Below are positions 9,020 to 18,379 of a DNA stretch of 64,000 bases, piece after piece. Made by a program: the position numbers and the translations under genes. This stretch comes from Psychromonas sp. MB-3u-54 (lineage in GTDB: Bacteria; Pseudomonadota; Gammaproteobacteria; Enterobacterales; Psychromonadaceae), in the NCBI RefSeq assembly GCF_002836415.1, contig NZ_PJBP01000118.1, positions 1 through 64,000 on the forward strand, read 5' to 3'. Positions within the stretch are counted from its first letter, which is position 1; each line of letters opens with the position of its first letter. The notes beneath the pieces are model-generated. The model was not told the DNA's origin and made no database searches. It saw only the letters and a program-made list of their open reading frames with translations.

Positions 9020-9850
9020 TTATAGGAAAAGTTGCGCCAACATGCGCAGGCCAGTCAATAGTAATACGAGGGCAAATATCTTCTTCAATTTTAGCGCATC
9101 TAATTTAGCGGCTAGTGATGCCCCTACCGGTGCGAATAATACCGTTAGTGGCACAATACAAGTGAAACCAATTAGATTGACCAAACCAAATGTACCAACG
9201 GGTGCATCGGTTGGTGTGCTGCCAAAGACCAACATAGTTAGCGCACCCGGCAGTGAAATGATTAACCCTATTGCCGCAGCCGTGCCAACGGCCTTGTGAG
9301 CGGGATAGTTATATAGGGTAAGTAATGGAACCGAAATAGTACCCCCGCCAATCCCCACCATAGAACTGAAAAAGCCAATAGATGTCCCCATCACCGTTTG
9401 TCCTACTTTATTAGGCAGTTGTTGATACAGAGCGGATTTTCCCGTTCTGAACAGCATGTTTAGTGCCGATAAGGTCGCTATAACACCAAATAATAGAGTA
9501 AGTAGGGTGCCTTCAACGCGAGTTACTAGCCAACTACCCGCCAATACACCAACAATAATAAATGCAGCCCAACGTTTGAGAAGGTCAAAATCCACATTAC
9601 CTTTTTGGTTGTGCGAACGAATTGAACTAATAGACGTTGGTACTATGGTGGCAAGTGAGGTGGCTGTTGCCACTAGCATCGCTGATTCTGGTGATACACC
9701 AAAGCTCTGGAACAAAAAAAATAGTACCGGCACGATGACGATACCGCCGCCTACGCCTAATAAGCCTGCTAGAATGCCTGCAAATACTCCTGTGGTGACC
9801 AATGCTAAAAAGGTAGAGATATTATTTGTTATAAATTCAATGATATTCAT
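9020..9850 (-). CDS. TauE/SafE (TSUP) family anion exporter
   Basis: This 276-residue membrane protein has about eight hydrophobic segments and the two repeated TSUP signatures. GILAGLLGVGGGIVIVP follows the first helix, and the second half carries FFSSMVGIGGGTISVPLL. The family exports sulfite, sulfoacetate and other organosulfur anions or moves them with protons. Here it sits between mesD (convergent) and metR (divergent), so a sulfur-related cargo is a reasonable inference, though not proven. The ATG at 9850 opens a typical N-terminus. A long ORF on the opposite strand is a shadow. Confidence 0.88.
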   Translation of the reverse strand: MNIIEFITNNISTFLALVTTGVFAGILAGLLGVGGGIVIVPVLFFLFQSFGVSPESAMLVATATSLATIVPTSISSIRSHNQKGNVDFDLLKRWAAFIIVGVLAGSWLVTRVEGTLLTLLFGVIATLSALNMLFRTGKSALYQQLPNKVGQTVMGTSIGFFSSMVGIGGGTISVPLLTLYNYPAHKAVGTAAAIGLIISLPGALTMLVFGSTPTDAPVGTFGLVNLIGFTCIVPLTVLFAPVGASLAAKLDALKLKKIFALVLLLTGLRMLAQLFL

Positions 9851-10342
9851 TAACTACTACTTATATTTTAATTACTGACAAAGACCTTACCGTTAACACT
9901 TGGAATCGTTGCCGCCCCTGTTGTTAGACCAAAGAATTAATGAAGTGATCAATGATAGCGAAGGTAAAATCAGCACTTAAGTTGCATTTGAGAGTTGTTC
10001 TTCTTCACAAAATCCTATGGAACGATTTTGAACCGCTTTAGCTGACCACAAAGTGGTGAAAAACAGGATGTTTTGAATAAAACTCACAACGCAGTTAGGG
10101 ATGATTTAAACCAGCAAGGGTGATCACCTTTTTAGTTCTTTTGGTATTAGGTCTTTAAGTAAAACAACAGCTTCAGCATCTCTCATCCGTTCGCTTCTGG
10201 TAAAACGCATGATAACGTATTGTCTTGATTATTTATTCCTATTTAGTTAATTGTAAATAAACTTGTTAGATGAAAGAAATGATATAATTTCATCAATCAA
10301 TGAACATTACTCATCATTTAAATTAAAGATAGGAGTTAACAG
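9851..10342. other. Divergent regulatory region between the TSUP exporter and metR
   Basis: No gene was found. A short minus-strand frame at about 10121-10207 (MRFTRSERMRDAEAVVLL) looks like an unidentified gene fragment. The last 80 bp contain the regulatory repeats listed separately. The rest shows nothing I can interpret. Confidence 0.45.
10269..10313. promoter_or_regulatory. Inverted repeat and MetR-like box upstream of metR
   Basis: GATGAAA at 10269-10275 is mirrored by TTTCATC at 10288-10294 with a 12-nt spacer. Next to it TGAACATTACTCA (10301-10313) matches the MetR consensus TGAA-N5-TTCA with one mismatch. The site lies 30-75 bp before the metR start, where LysR-type autoregulation normally occurs. 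Assignment is by inspection only. Confidence 0.4.
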
Positions 10343-11227
10343 GTGTTAGATCGGAGCCATTTAGAAATACTAACCGCAATAAAAGAACATGGAACCTTAA
10401 CTAAAGCTGCTGATTCGTTACATTTATCCCAATCGGCGTTAAGTCACAGCATCAAGAAATTAGAAGGCCAAGTTGCTACTAAGATATGGAAAAAAGAGGG
10501 TCGAAATCTGCGTCTTACCGCTGCAGGTGAGCATATTCAAAAGCTTGCTAGCAGAATACTGCCTCAATTTTTACATACGGAATTATTATTAAATCAGATT
10601 ACCAAAGGTGAAATGGGGTCGCTAAGAATAGGAATGGAGTGCCATCCTTGTTATCAATGGTTGCTCAGAGTCATACAGCCTTATCTTAAGCAGTGGCCGG
10701 ACATCGATATGGATGTCAAACAGGAATTTCAGTTTGGCGCTTTAGGTGCATTACTTAGTTACGAAATAGATGTACTTATTACACCCGATCCGCTCTTTAA
10801 ACCTAAAATAGACTACATACCTGTTTTTGACTATGAACATAGACTCGTTATTTCCGCGTCTCACAAACTGGCAACGCAAGATTTTGTATTACCCGAGCAA
10901 CTAAGCGAAGAAGTGCTGTTTAGTTATCCTGTTGAGCCGATGAGGCTCGATATTTTTAGCCAATTTCTTAATCCAGCAAAATGTTCGGTAAAAAAACACA
11001 AACTTATTGAAACAACTGAGATCATGTTACAGATGGTAGCCGCTGGTCGAGGTGTTTGTGCCTTGCCTGGCTGGCTAGTAGATGAGTACTCAAAATCAAT
11101 GCCAATCAAAAGCATCCGTTTGGGAGAACAAGGTATTAGTAAACAAATATTTGTAGGTATTCGCAAGGACGAACAGCAAGTTGGCTATTTAAAAGATTTC
11201 ATTGCTCAAGCTAAAAAAACAAAATAA
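10343..11227 (+). CDS. metR: LysR-type regulator, MetR-like
   Basis: This is a 294-residue LysR protein: an N-terminal winged helix (LEILTAIKEHGTLTKAADSLHLSQSALSHSIKKLEGQV) followed by a periplasmic-binding-type effector domain (GSLRIGMECHPCYQWLLRVI). The ECHPCY motif and the DITPDPL-like stretch are characteristic of MetR, which senses homocysteine and activates methionine genes. The gene starts at GTG 10343 after an AGGAG ribosome site. Its neighbourhood with mesX-mesD and a sulfur-anion exporter supports a methionine-linked role. It is transcribed divergently from the exporter across a region with inverted repeats. Confidence 0.85.
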   Translation: MLDRSHLEILTAIKEHGTLTKAADSLHLSQSALSHSIKKLEGQVATKIWKKEGRNLRLTAAGEHIQKLASRILPQFLHTELLLNQITKGEMGSLRIGMECHPCYQWLLRVIQPYLKQWPDIDMDVKQEFQFGALGALLSYEIDVLITPDPLFKPKIDYIPVFDYEHRLVISASHKLATQDFVLPEQLSEEVLFSYPVEPMRLDIFSQFLNPAKCSVKKHKLIETTEIMLQMVAAGRGVCALPGWLVDEYSKSMPIKSIRLGEQGISKQIFVGIRKDEQQVGYLKDFIAQAKKTK

Positions 11228-11506
11228 TTACATCAATACACTGTTGGGGCGTTAGCGAGTTAGTTTTCTGAGTCGCAAAGGGGAACATTGCGTCTTAGAA
11301 AAATTTATGCTGTTTGTCTGTAAAATTACTCAATTTCAACTTAATGATGGCAAAAGACAAGACGCGCCCCGATTGCTCAATTAATTTAGCAGGTTCGATA
11401 TTGAATAGAGCAAGTTAGATGCTGCCGACGCTGCCACTAATAGACTCGTAATTATAAACAAAGCTGAGTTTGATGCTATCAATCAGAAATTTCTATCCCG
11501 TTCCTC
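11228..11506. repeat. Intergenic region with a GGGGCG-type dispersed repeat
   Basis: 11246-11299 resembles the hairpin-type repeat at 6251 and 27997 (GGGGCGTTAGCGAGTTAG, then GGGAACATTGCGTCTTAG). No gene or promoter was recognised elsewhere in this stretch. Confidence 0.45.
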
Positions 11507-11710
11507 CTACAATTTAACTTCACTACGTAGGTCTGACCCTTTGCGGCGAGGAGCTTTCTCCTCAAAACGGACCATTTCTCGACGGTCGACCTTCTTCCTA
11601 CGTTGCTCCATACGGCGTTCGAGTCCGCTATATTGTGATTCATCACCTTCAGAATGTTGATTTTCAGTGATCATTTTCTCTTCGTCATCTGACATTAATT
11701 CAAGATGCAT
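11507..11710 (-). CDS. Small highly charged protein
   Basis: This 67-residue protein is dominated by Arg, Lys, Glu and Asp, with a central ERRMEQRRKKVDRRE block and a terminal PRRKGSDLR motif resembling RRxGxDRR tails of small gammaproteobacterial proteins. No membrane segment or cysteine is present. I chose the ATG at 11710 because a GAGGTC ribosome site lies at the right distance; a four-codon extension to 11722 is possible. It stands alone, and its function is unknown. Confidence 0.55.
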   Translation of the reverse strand: MHLELMSDDEEKMITENQHSEGDESQYSGLERRMEQRRKKVDRREMVRFEEKAPRRKGSDLRSEVKL

Positions 11711-11944
11711 AACCGACCTCATCTGTATGTTTTATACACTACTTCGATTTTAGTCAGCGTCTACATTTTAGGCAAGAAAGTAACAATTAAATAGCAATTT
11801 GTAGTTTGTTATCGATAAATTGAATTAACACCTTTTTTTAAAGTATTTTTTCGTTTGATGTTATTGCTTGTCATTCTGTGCCGCTTGCTGATTTTGGATC
11901 ACAAATTGGATTATACTTTAACTTACGTTGCACCACGGTGGACG

Positions 11945-12192
11945 ATGGCATTATCTGATTCAAAACATCGCAGTATCAAGGCTGCTTATATTGAAGCCTC
12001 AAAATATCTGACCGTGGTGATGGTTTAACTGTCCGTCTCACTAAAAATGCAGTGGCTATTTTTGATTTTCAATGGATTAGCAGCATTAAACCTATGTTGC
12101 TGATTATTTCAGAGGTTAGACTAGCTGAAGCGCGAGAGCAAGTGATTAAGCACAGACGTAAGCTGTTTGATGGGAATCATTATCAAAAATAA
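11945..12192 (+). pseudogene. N-terminal fragment of a phage-type tyrosine integrase
   Basis: The stretch begins MALSDSKHRSIKAAY and, after a frameshift near 12005, continues RGDGLTVRLTK..IFDFQW..LAEAREQVIKHRRKL. This is the arm-binding domain (DUF4102 type) of P4/lambda-like integrases. The core-binding and catalytic domains are gone. No tRNA or attachment site was seen next to it. It marks an old integration event just upstream of the mrp operon. Confidence 0.72.
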
Positions 12193-12568
12193 CCCGATAA
12201 AGTATTTCTCTATTTAACAGATATTTCTGATCTGCTATTTTATCGCTTCTAATTGATGACTCAATCATTTTCTGCTTTATATCAATATGAGTAAATCTCG
12301 CAATTTGTACTCAGCAGATCCGTTTCAATATCGTCTTATCCGCGTTGTTATTTCATTGACAACTTAAGCCAACAATCGCGATGATGATTGCGGGTTAGCT
12401 ACAAAAGTGGTTATTGGTAGCCGATGACGAAGCTCAATGGATATAGTATGAATATGAATCAATTAGTAACTTAAATCGACTAGACTGAACAAAGCATTGA
12501 TTTTTATTCAATTAATTATTATTGTTGTTCAGAAATACCAACTAATAAGCTAATGGAGTTTTGCTGAA
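12193..12568. other. Gene-free region upstream of the mrp operon
   Basis: No ORF was recognised. The region is AT-rich and includes a short imperfect inverted repeat near 12219-12238 (AACAGATATTTCTGATCTG). The mrpA promoter must lie in its last part; a GGAG ribosome site precedes the ATG at 12569. Confidence 0.4.
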
Positions 12569-15364
12569 ATGTATTATTTTTGGGTACCATTTTTACCCAT
12601 GTTAGGGATTATTGTTCCCTTATTAACCAATAAACTCAGTCGCAGCGCTTGTGCGCTGGCTACCGCGATGCTCCCGGCTTTAGCCCTTTGCTTCATTTTG
12701 CTCGACTTGCCTGCGGTATTTGCCGGACAGTCTTTTAGCCAGAGCATTGAGTGGATCCCGCAGTTAGGTTTGGCGCTATCGTTTCGCTTAGATGGCTTGT
12801 CTGCATTATTCAGCTTACTCATTTTGGGCATTGGTTTGCTGGTGATTTTATATGCTCGCTACTACTTGTCTGAAAAAGACAATATGGGGATTTTTTACTG
12901 CTACTTAATCATGTTTATGACGGCAATGCTCGGCATTGTTATGTCAAACAACATGCTACAACTATGGTTTTACTGGGAATTAACCAGTATTAGCTCATTT
13001 TTGTTGATTGGTTTTTGGTCACACAATAGCGATGCGCGTAAAGGCGCAAGAATGGCGCTTACCATTACTGGTGCCGGTGGTTTAGCTTTATTGGCCGGGA
13101 TAATATTGTTAGGCCAAGTCGTAGGTAGTTACGACTTAGATGTCGTGTTAAATAGCGGTGAGTTAGTAAAACAACACCCTTATTACTTAGCAATTTTAAG
13201 TCTATTTTTAATTGGTGCATTTACCAAATCAGCACAATTTCCGTTCCACTTTTGGCTACCCCACGCAATGGCTGCACCTACGCCCGTCAGTGCCTATTTG
13301 CACTCGGCGACCATGGTAAAGGCGGGTATTTTCTTACTGGCTCGTTTTTACCCGGTATTAGCGGGTACAGAAGTGTGGTTTGTGGTGGTCTCTCTAACCG
13401 GTTTATTCACTATGTTATTAGGTGCTTATACCGCATTATTTAAACATGATTTAAAAGGTCTGTTAGCCTATTCGACCATTAGTCACCTTGGTTTGATTGT
13501 ATTGTTACTCGGTTTAAATACCGAATTGGCTGCTATTGCCGCGATATTTCACATCATGAATCATGCCATTTTTAAAGCGTCATTATTTATGGCTGCCGGA
13601 ATTATTGACCATGAATCAGGCTCGCGAGATATGCGTCAACTCAATGGTTTATGGAAATACATGCCTATCACTGCCACGTTAGCGATGGTGGCATCGGCAT
13701 CGATGGCCGGCGTGCCTCTGCTCAATGGCTTTTTATCTAAAGAAATGTTCTTTGCAGAAACGTTAGATCAAAGCATTTTAGGCGCCATGTCCTGGTTAAT
13801 TCCAGTATTATCTACGATTGCTGCTGCCTTTGCCGTCGCTTACTCACTGCGTTTTATTCATGATGTATTCTTTAACGGTGAACCAAAGGGGTTAACCAAA
13901 ACGCCACACGAGCCACCACGGTATATGCGCGTTCCCGTTGAAGTATTAGTAGCGATTTGTTTGTTGGTAGGCATCTTCCCTAATTATACCATTGGCCCGT
14001 TGCTACAAAGTGCGTCATTAACGGTGCTCAATCATCCTCTACCTGAGTATAATCTGGCCCTTTGGCATGGATTTAACATTCCATTAATGATGAGTGCTTT
14101 GGCGATTGTTGGTGGTTTAGGCATTTATCTGAACCGTAAACATTTATTCAAATTTTCAGGGATGTTCCCGGCTATTGATGCGAAAATTGAATTTGAAGGT
14201 GTTATTCAGGCCAGCGTGAAGTGGGCGCAAAAAATAACGGGAAAATTGGAAAATGGCTCTTTACAACGTTATGCTTTTTGCCTGTGTTTCTTCGCCTTAT
14301 TGCTGATAGCACCTCCCTTGTTAGAGTTAGATACTACTAAAGGAATCCTATCAGGCACCCCAATGAATGGCGCAGTGATTGTCGCTGCTATTTTATTAAT
14401 TGCAGGTTCGCTTGCAACCGTAATTTGGAGCCATTACCGTCTGATTGCTTTATTAATGTTGTCGTTAGTCGGTTTAGTTGTATCGATAACCTTTGCTTAC
14501 TTCTCGGCACCCGATTTGGCCCTTACCCAGCTCTCGGTAGAAATTGTAACGGTGATTTTGTTATTGCTAGCGCTATATTTCTTCCCTCAACATACCCCCA
14601 CCAGTAAAAGTCGGCCTAGTCACTTTGTTCGCGACTTAGCGATAGCCTCTTTAATAGGCGGTATTATCGGTAGTATTTGTTTTGCCTTAATGACCAATCC
14701 TTTGGAGAGTATTTCTGAGTTCTTCTTAGCAAATGCTAAAACAGGCGGTGGCGGTACTAACGTGGTTAACGTTATTTTGGTCGATTTCCGTGGCTTTGAT
14801 ACCTTTGGTGAAATTACGGTACTTGGCATTGCAGCATTAGGTATTTACAAGCTAATTGCTGGCATGCGGTTATCAATGCGCACGAAAGATCACGATGGCC
14901 GCCTATGGGCTAAAGATAAATATCCAGTATTACTATCGGTCGTATCGCAAAGCTTGTTGCCGCTTTTTTTGCTTATTTCTGCTTACATATTTATACGCGG
15001 GCATAACTTACCAGGAGGTGGTTTTATTGCCGGTTTGATTACATCAATTGCCTTAATTCAACAATACCTTGCACACGGTGTTGATTGGATGACTAAACGT
15101 GTGAGTGTTAGTTACCGCTATATGATCGCCATTGGATTAGTGACCGCCGGATTAACCGGCTTAGGCAGCTGGATTTTTGGCCGACCTTTTTTAACCTCCT
15201 GGTTTGAATATGTGTCACTACCATGGATAGGTAAATTTGAACTCACCAGTGCATTGGTATTTGACCTCGGTGTTTACTTCACCGTTATCGGTGCAACCCT
15301 GCTTATATTAGCCAGCTTAGGCCAGCTAACCACTAAAGAACGAATCACAGAAGGAGAAAGGTAA
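12569..15364 (+). CDS. mrpA: Mrp Na+/H+ antiporter subunit A (A-B fusion)
   Basis: This is a 931-residue polytopic membrane protein. The N-terminal ~500 residues are homologous to NuoL-type proton-translocating subunits (LPHAMAAPTPVSAYLHSATMVKAGI near residue 230). The C-terminal third carries the MrpB signature RGHNLPGGGFIAGL near residue 810. Such A-B fusions characterise the six-gene group 2 Mrp (Mnh/Pha) complexes of proteobacteria. The complex exchanges cytoplasmic Na+ (or K+) for protons and supports alkaline pH and salt tolerance. It is the first of six tightly packed genes, and its TAATG stop/start junction with mrpC implies coupled translation. Confidence 0.96.
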   Translation: MYYFWVPFLPMLGIIVPLLTNKLSRSACALATAMLPALALCFILLDLPAVFAGQSFSQSIEWIPQLGLALSFRLDGLSALFSLLILGIGLLVILYARYYLSEKDNMGIFYCYLIMFMTAMLGIVMSNNMLQLWFYWELTSISSFLLIGFWSHNSDARKGARMALTITGAGGLALLAGIILLGQVVGSYDLDVVLNSGELVKQHPYYLAILSLFLIGAFTKSAQFPFHFWLPHAMAAPTPVSAYLHSATMVKAGIFLLARFYPVLAGTEVWFVVVSLTGLFTMLLGAYTALFKHDLKGLLAYSTISHLGLIVLLLGLNTELAAIAAIFHIMNHAIFKASLFMAAGIIDHESGSRDMRQLNGLWKYMPITATLAMVASASMAGVPLLNGFLSKEMFFAETLDQSILGAMSWLIPVLSTIAAAFAVAYSLRFIHDVFFNGEPKGLTKTPHEPPRYMRVPVEVLVAICLLVGIFPNYTIGPLLQSASLTVLNHPLPEYNLALWHGFNIPLMMSALAIVGGLGIYLNRKHLFKFSGMFPAIDAKIEFEGVIQASVKWAQKITGKLENGSLQRYAFCLCFFALLLIAPPLLELDTTKGILSGTPMNGAVIVAAILLIAGSLATVIWSHYRLIALLMLSLVGLVVSITFAYFSAPDLALTQLSVEIVTVILLLLALYFFPQHTPTSKSRPSHFVRDLAIASLIGGIIGSICFALMTNPLESISEFFLANAKTGGGGTNVVNVILVDFRGFDTFGEITVLGIAALGIYKLIAGMRLSMRTKDHDGRLWAKDKYPVLLSVVSQSLLPLFLLISAYIFIRGHNLPGGGFIAGLITSIALIQQYLAHGVDWMTKRVSVSYRYMIAIGLVTAGLTGLGSWIFGRPFLTSWFEYVSLPWIGKFELTSALVFDLGVYFTVIGATLLILASLGQLTTKERITEGER

Positions 15365-15717
15365 TGGAACTAGTCTACGCCGTGTGTGTCGGCTTCATGA
15401 GTGCCTGTGGCATCTTTTTAATGTTACGTGGCCACACATTTACCTTGGTGATTGGCCTTACTTTATTGTCTTACGCTGTTAACCTGTTTCTATTTGCCAG
15501 TGGTGGATTAACCATAGGTGCACCAGCGGTACTTAACGGCAGTGAAAATTATGCTGATCCATTACCGCAAGCCTTGGTGCTTACTGCTATTGTTATTGGC
15601 TTTGCGATGACTGCCTTTGCAGTGATTTTGGCAATGCGTGGACGCTCGGACTTGGGTAATGACCACGTAGATGGTACAGAGCCTTTTGACCGCTTAGCTG
15701 CGGAGGAAAAATCCTAA
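15364..15717 (+). CDS. mrpC: Mrp antiporter subunit C
   Basis: This 117-residue, three-helix membrane protein is homologous to NuoK. The central GLTLLSYAVNLFLFA helix and the PLPQALVLTAIVIGFA segment are diagnostic of MnhC/MrpC. It overlaps the stop codon of mrpA by one base and its own stop overlaps the mrpD start. It is one of the small core subunits that line the proton path in the Mrp complex. Length is normal for the family. Confidence 0.95.
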   Translation: MELVYAVCVGFMSACGIFLMLRGHTFTLVIGLTLLSYAVNLFLFASGGLTIGAPAVLNGSENYADPLPQALVLTAIVIGFAMTAFAVILAMRGRSDLGNDHVDGTEPFDRLAAEEKS

Positions 15718-17228
15718 TGAGTTTGTTTGACCATTTAGTTATTTTTCCGGTTTTAATACCCTTTTTCGTCGCTGTTGCTCTGCTTTTTCCAAGCTTAAAT
15801 AACTCGTTAGCCAAACAACGGATATTGACCATTGCGGCCAATATTTTAATGGTCGTCGTTGCGTTTGTGTTGCTATTAAAAGTTAAAGACCAGGGGATTC
15901 AAGTCTATGCGCTTGGTGATTGGTCCGCGCCTTTTGGCATTGTATTAATGGCCGATGCCTTCTCGGTGTTAATGGTCTGCTTAAGTGCCATTTTAGGCTT
16001 AGCGGTAACTATGTATGCCAGTGCCGGGGAAGATAAAAATGGCGCCTTTTTTCACCCACTCATTATGTTCCAATTGATGGGAATCAACGGTGCCTTTTTA
16101 ACTGGCGATGCGTTTAACCTATTTGTGTTTTTCGAAATATTGCTGATTGCCTCATACTCATTAATGATGCACGGAGGTGGCAAACAGCGAATACAGGCAA
16201 GCATCCATTATGTATTTCTTAACTTAATTGGCTCGTCGCTGTTTTTGTTTGCGTTAGGTACCTTATACGGGACCTTAGGCACACTTAACTTTGCCGACAT
16301 GGCTGATAGAATCCCGCTACTATCGCGCAATGAGTTACTGATCACCAAATCAGGGGCATTATTGCTATTGGCTGTTTTTGGTTTGAAAGCAGCAATGCTT
16401 CCCCTGCATTTCTGGCTACCAAAAGCTTACGCGAGCACTAGTGCTCCAGTGGCCGCGCTATTCGCAATTATGACCAAGGTAGGTATTTATAGTATTTGGC
16501 GGGTGCATGGCGTTATGTTTGGCGACCAAGCCGGTGAGCTGGCGAATATCGCCTTACCGTGGTTATGGCCTATTGCTTTATTAACCATTGCTATTGGCGC
16601 TATTTCGGTATTGGCTAGCCAAAGTTTGCGGGTGCTTTGTAGTAACTTAGTTATTGTATCAGTAGGCACTGTGCTGGTGACCATTAGCTTGAATACGGTA
16701 CAGGCGAGTACAGCTGGTATTTATTACTTACTGCATAGTACAGTCGCTTGTGCCGCTATGTTCTTGCTAGCGGGATTAATTCAGCAGCAACGCGGTAAAG
16801 CGGAAGATCGATTTGTAACCGCCAGATCAATGCCACAGGCAGGCATTTTGGGCTTTATCTTTGCCTTGTTGGCGATAGGTTTAATTGGTATGCCACCACT
16901 GTCAGGCTTTGTAGGTAAAGCCTTAATTTTACAATCAGTGACCAAAGCAAGCCAAGCAATTTGGATTTGGCCACTAATATTAGGCGCAGGGCTGATTGCT
17001 TTAATCGCCTTATCTCGGGCTGGCACCTCATTGTTTTGGAGAACCACTGGCGAAAATACCAGCGCGCTAAAAGGTCATCCTATTCAGTATTTAGCCATTG
17101 GCTTATTGGTGGCAATACTACCTTTGATGGTGATTTTTGGAGGAGCAGTCAGCAATTATGCGCAATTGGCAGCAGAGCAACTTAATGCAGGTTTAAGCTT
17201 GCAACAACTTAATGAGGTAGCTAAATAA
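15717..17228 (+). CDS. mrpD: Mrp antiporter subunit D
   Basis: This 503-residue, roughly 14-helix protein is of the NuoM/N antiporter-like family. The conserved lysine- and proline-rich stretch LPLHFWLPKAYASTSAPVAALF followed by MTKVGIYSIWR sits mid-protein (about residue 225-260). PPLSGFVGKALIL near residue 400 is another family mark. MrpD is one of the two proton-channel subunits of the complex. It overlaps both neighbours by one base (TAATG). Confidence 0.95.
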   Translation: MSLFDHLVIFPVLIPFFVAVALLFPSLNNSLAKQRILTIAANILMVVVAFVLLLKVKDQGIQVYALGDWSAPFGIVLMADAFSVLMVCLSAILGLAVTMYASAGEDKNGAFFHPLIMFQLMGINGAFLTGDAFNLFVFFEILLIASYSLMMHGGGKQRIQASIHYVFLNLIGSSLFLFALGTLYGTLGTLNFADMADRIPLLSRNELLITKSGALLLLAVFGLKAAMLPLHFWLPKAYASTSAPVAALFAIMTKVGIYSIWRVHGVMFGDQAGELANIALPWLWPIALLTIAIGAISVLASQSLRVLCSNLVIVSVGTVLVTISLNTVQASTAGIYYLLHSTVACAAMFLLAGLIQQQRGKAEDRFVTARSMPQAGILGFIFALLAIGLIGMPPLSGFVGKALILQSVTKASQAIWIWPLILGAGLIALIALSRAGTSLFWRTTGENTSALKGHPIQYLAIGLLVAILPLMVIFGGAVSNYAQLAAEQLNAGLSLQQLNEVAK

Positions 17229-17728
17229 TGGATAAAGTGCGTAAGTTTATTTGGTTCCCCACTCCTTACTACAGCATATTGCTATGGTTAGTGTGGCAAA
17301 TTTTGCATGATTTTAGTCGTGGTCATATGGTGTTAGGGGCGGTGTTTGCCATTGTTATCCCTTGGATTGTCGCACCGCTCAGTGAGAAAGAACCGGTAGC
17401 AAAAAAGCCTCTCAAAGTATTGACGTATATCTTTCGTTTACTCTTTGACATTGTAGTATCTAATTACGACGTAGCGAAACGCGTACTGCAAAGCAACCGT
17501 AGTTTAAAGCCGGCTTTTATTGCGGTGCCTTTAGCCATTAATGAGCCTTTACCACTCACCATCTTTACTAGCAGCGTCTCATTAACACCTGGCACTGTGA
17601 GCGTAGAATTGTCGGATGACAGGCAATGGCTGTATGTACACGTGCTGCACCTTGAGGACGAGCAACAGTTAATTAACCTTATCAAAGATCGTTATGAAGC
17701 GCCTTTAAAGGAGATTTTCGAATGTTAA
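17228..17728 (+). CDS. mrpE: Mrp antiporter subunit E
   Basis: This 166-residue protein has two N-terminal hydrophobic segments and a soluble C-terminal domain. The motif TSSVSLTPGTVSVELSDD and the following LYVHVLH are the conserved MnhE core. It starts on the last base of the mrpD stop codon and overlaps mrpF by seven bases. MrpE is needed for assembly or activity of the antiporter. Length and order match group 2 operons. Confidence 0.93.
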   Translation: MDKVRKFIWFPTPYYSILLWLVWQILHDFSRGHMVLGAVFAIVIPWIVAPLSEKEPVAKKPLKVLTYIFRLLFDIVVSNYDVAKRVLQSNRSLKPAFIAVPLAINEPLPLTIFTSSVSLTPGTVSVELSDDRQWLYVHVLHLEDEQQLINLIKDRYEAPLKEIFEC

Positions 17729-17991
17729 GTTACGCTATACTGATTTCTTGCGCCTTAATTGGTTGTGCTTTAGCTTTAAATGCTTGGCGCTTGATCATTG
17801 GCCCCACTACCCCTGACAGAATTATCGCCGTTGATACCATGTACATTAACAGTATTGCACTGATCATCTTGTTAGGGCTTTACCAAGGCTCGCCCAGTTA
17901 CTACGAAGGTGCATTATTGATTGCACTGCTTGGCTTTGTAAGTACTTCGGCCTTTTGTAAGTACTTATTGCGCGGCGATATTATCGAATAA
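17722..17991 (+). CDS. mrpF: Mrp antiporter subunit F
   Basis: This 89-residue protein has three transmembrane helices. GPTTPDRIIAVDTMYINSIALIILLG is the typical MrpF core, with the conserved charged PDR..D residues in the first loop. It is embedded between mrpE (7-nt overlap) and mrpG (6-nt gap). It belongs to the small-subunit module of the Mrp complex thought to form part of the sodium path. Confidence 0.93.
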   Translation: MLSYAILISCALIGCALALNAWRLIIGPTTPDRIIAVDTMYINSIALIILLGLYQGSPSYYEGALLIALLGFVSTSAFCKYLLRGDIIE

Positions 17992-17997
17992 GGAAGA

Positions 17998-18366
17998 GTG
18001 ATGAGTGTATTTTTAGAAATAGTGGTGAGTGTTTTATTGGTGTTGGGTAGCATTGTTACGCTAATTGGTTCTATTGGCTTAGCAAAATTCCCTGATTACT
18101 TTACTCGCTTGCACGCGCCAACTAAAGCCAGCACCGTAGGGGTCGGCTGTATCCTGATCGCTTCGATGATATTTTTCAGCGTTGAACTTGGCCATGTGAA
18201 CTTGAAAGAAGCATTGATAAGCATATTTTTGTTGATCACCGCGCCCGTAGCCGCACATATGCTAGCTAAAGCAGGCTTACACTATAAAGTAAATATGAAG
18301 GATAACACCCAAAATCAACATTTGGCTAAAAAGGCTTACTTACACCAACGTCCTGATGATGAGTAG
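17998..18366 (+). CDS. mrpG: Mrp antiporter subunit G
   Basis: This 122-residue protein has three hydrophobic helices and a charged tail. The motif GLAKFPDYFTRLHAPTKAST after the first helix identifies the MnhG/PhaG family. It is the last gene of the mrp operon; no strong hairpin follows, because a degraded LysR gene begins almost at once. A GGAAGAG ribosome site precedes the ATG. Confidence 0.94.
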   Translation: MMSVFLEIVVSVLLVLGSIVTLIGSIGLAKFPDYFTRLHAPTKASTVGVGCILIASMIFFSVELGHVNLKEALISIFLLITAPVAAHMLAKAGLHYKVNMKDNTQNQHLAKKAYLHQRPDDE

Positions 18367-18379
18367 ACGTTAGTATTGA

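Noticed and set aside
8898-9299. 133-aa plus-strand ORF
   Set aside because: It is antisense to the clear TSUP transporter; its translation is the low-complexity shadow of the membrane protein.
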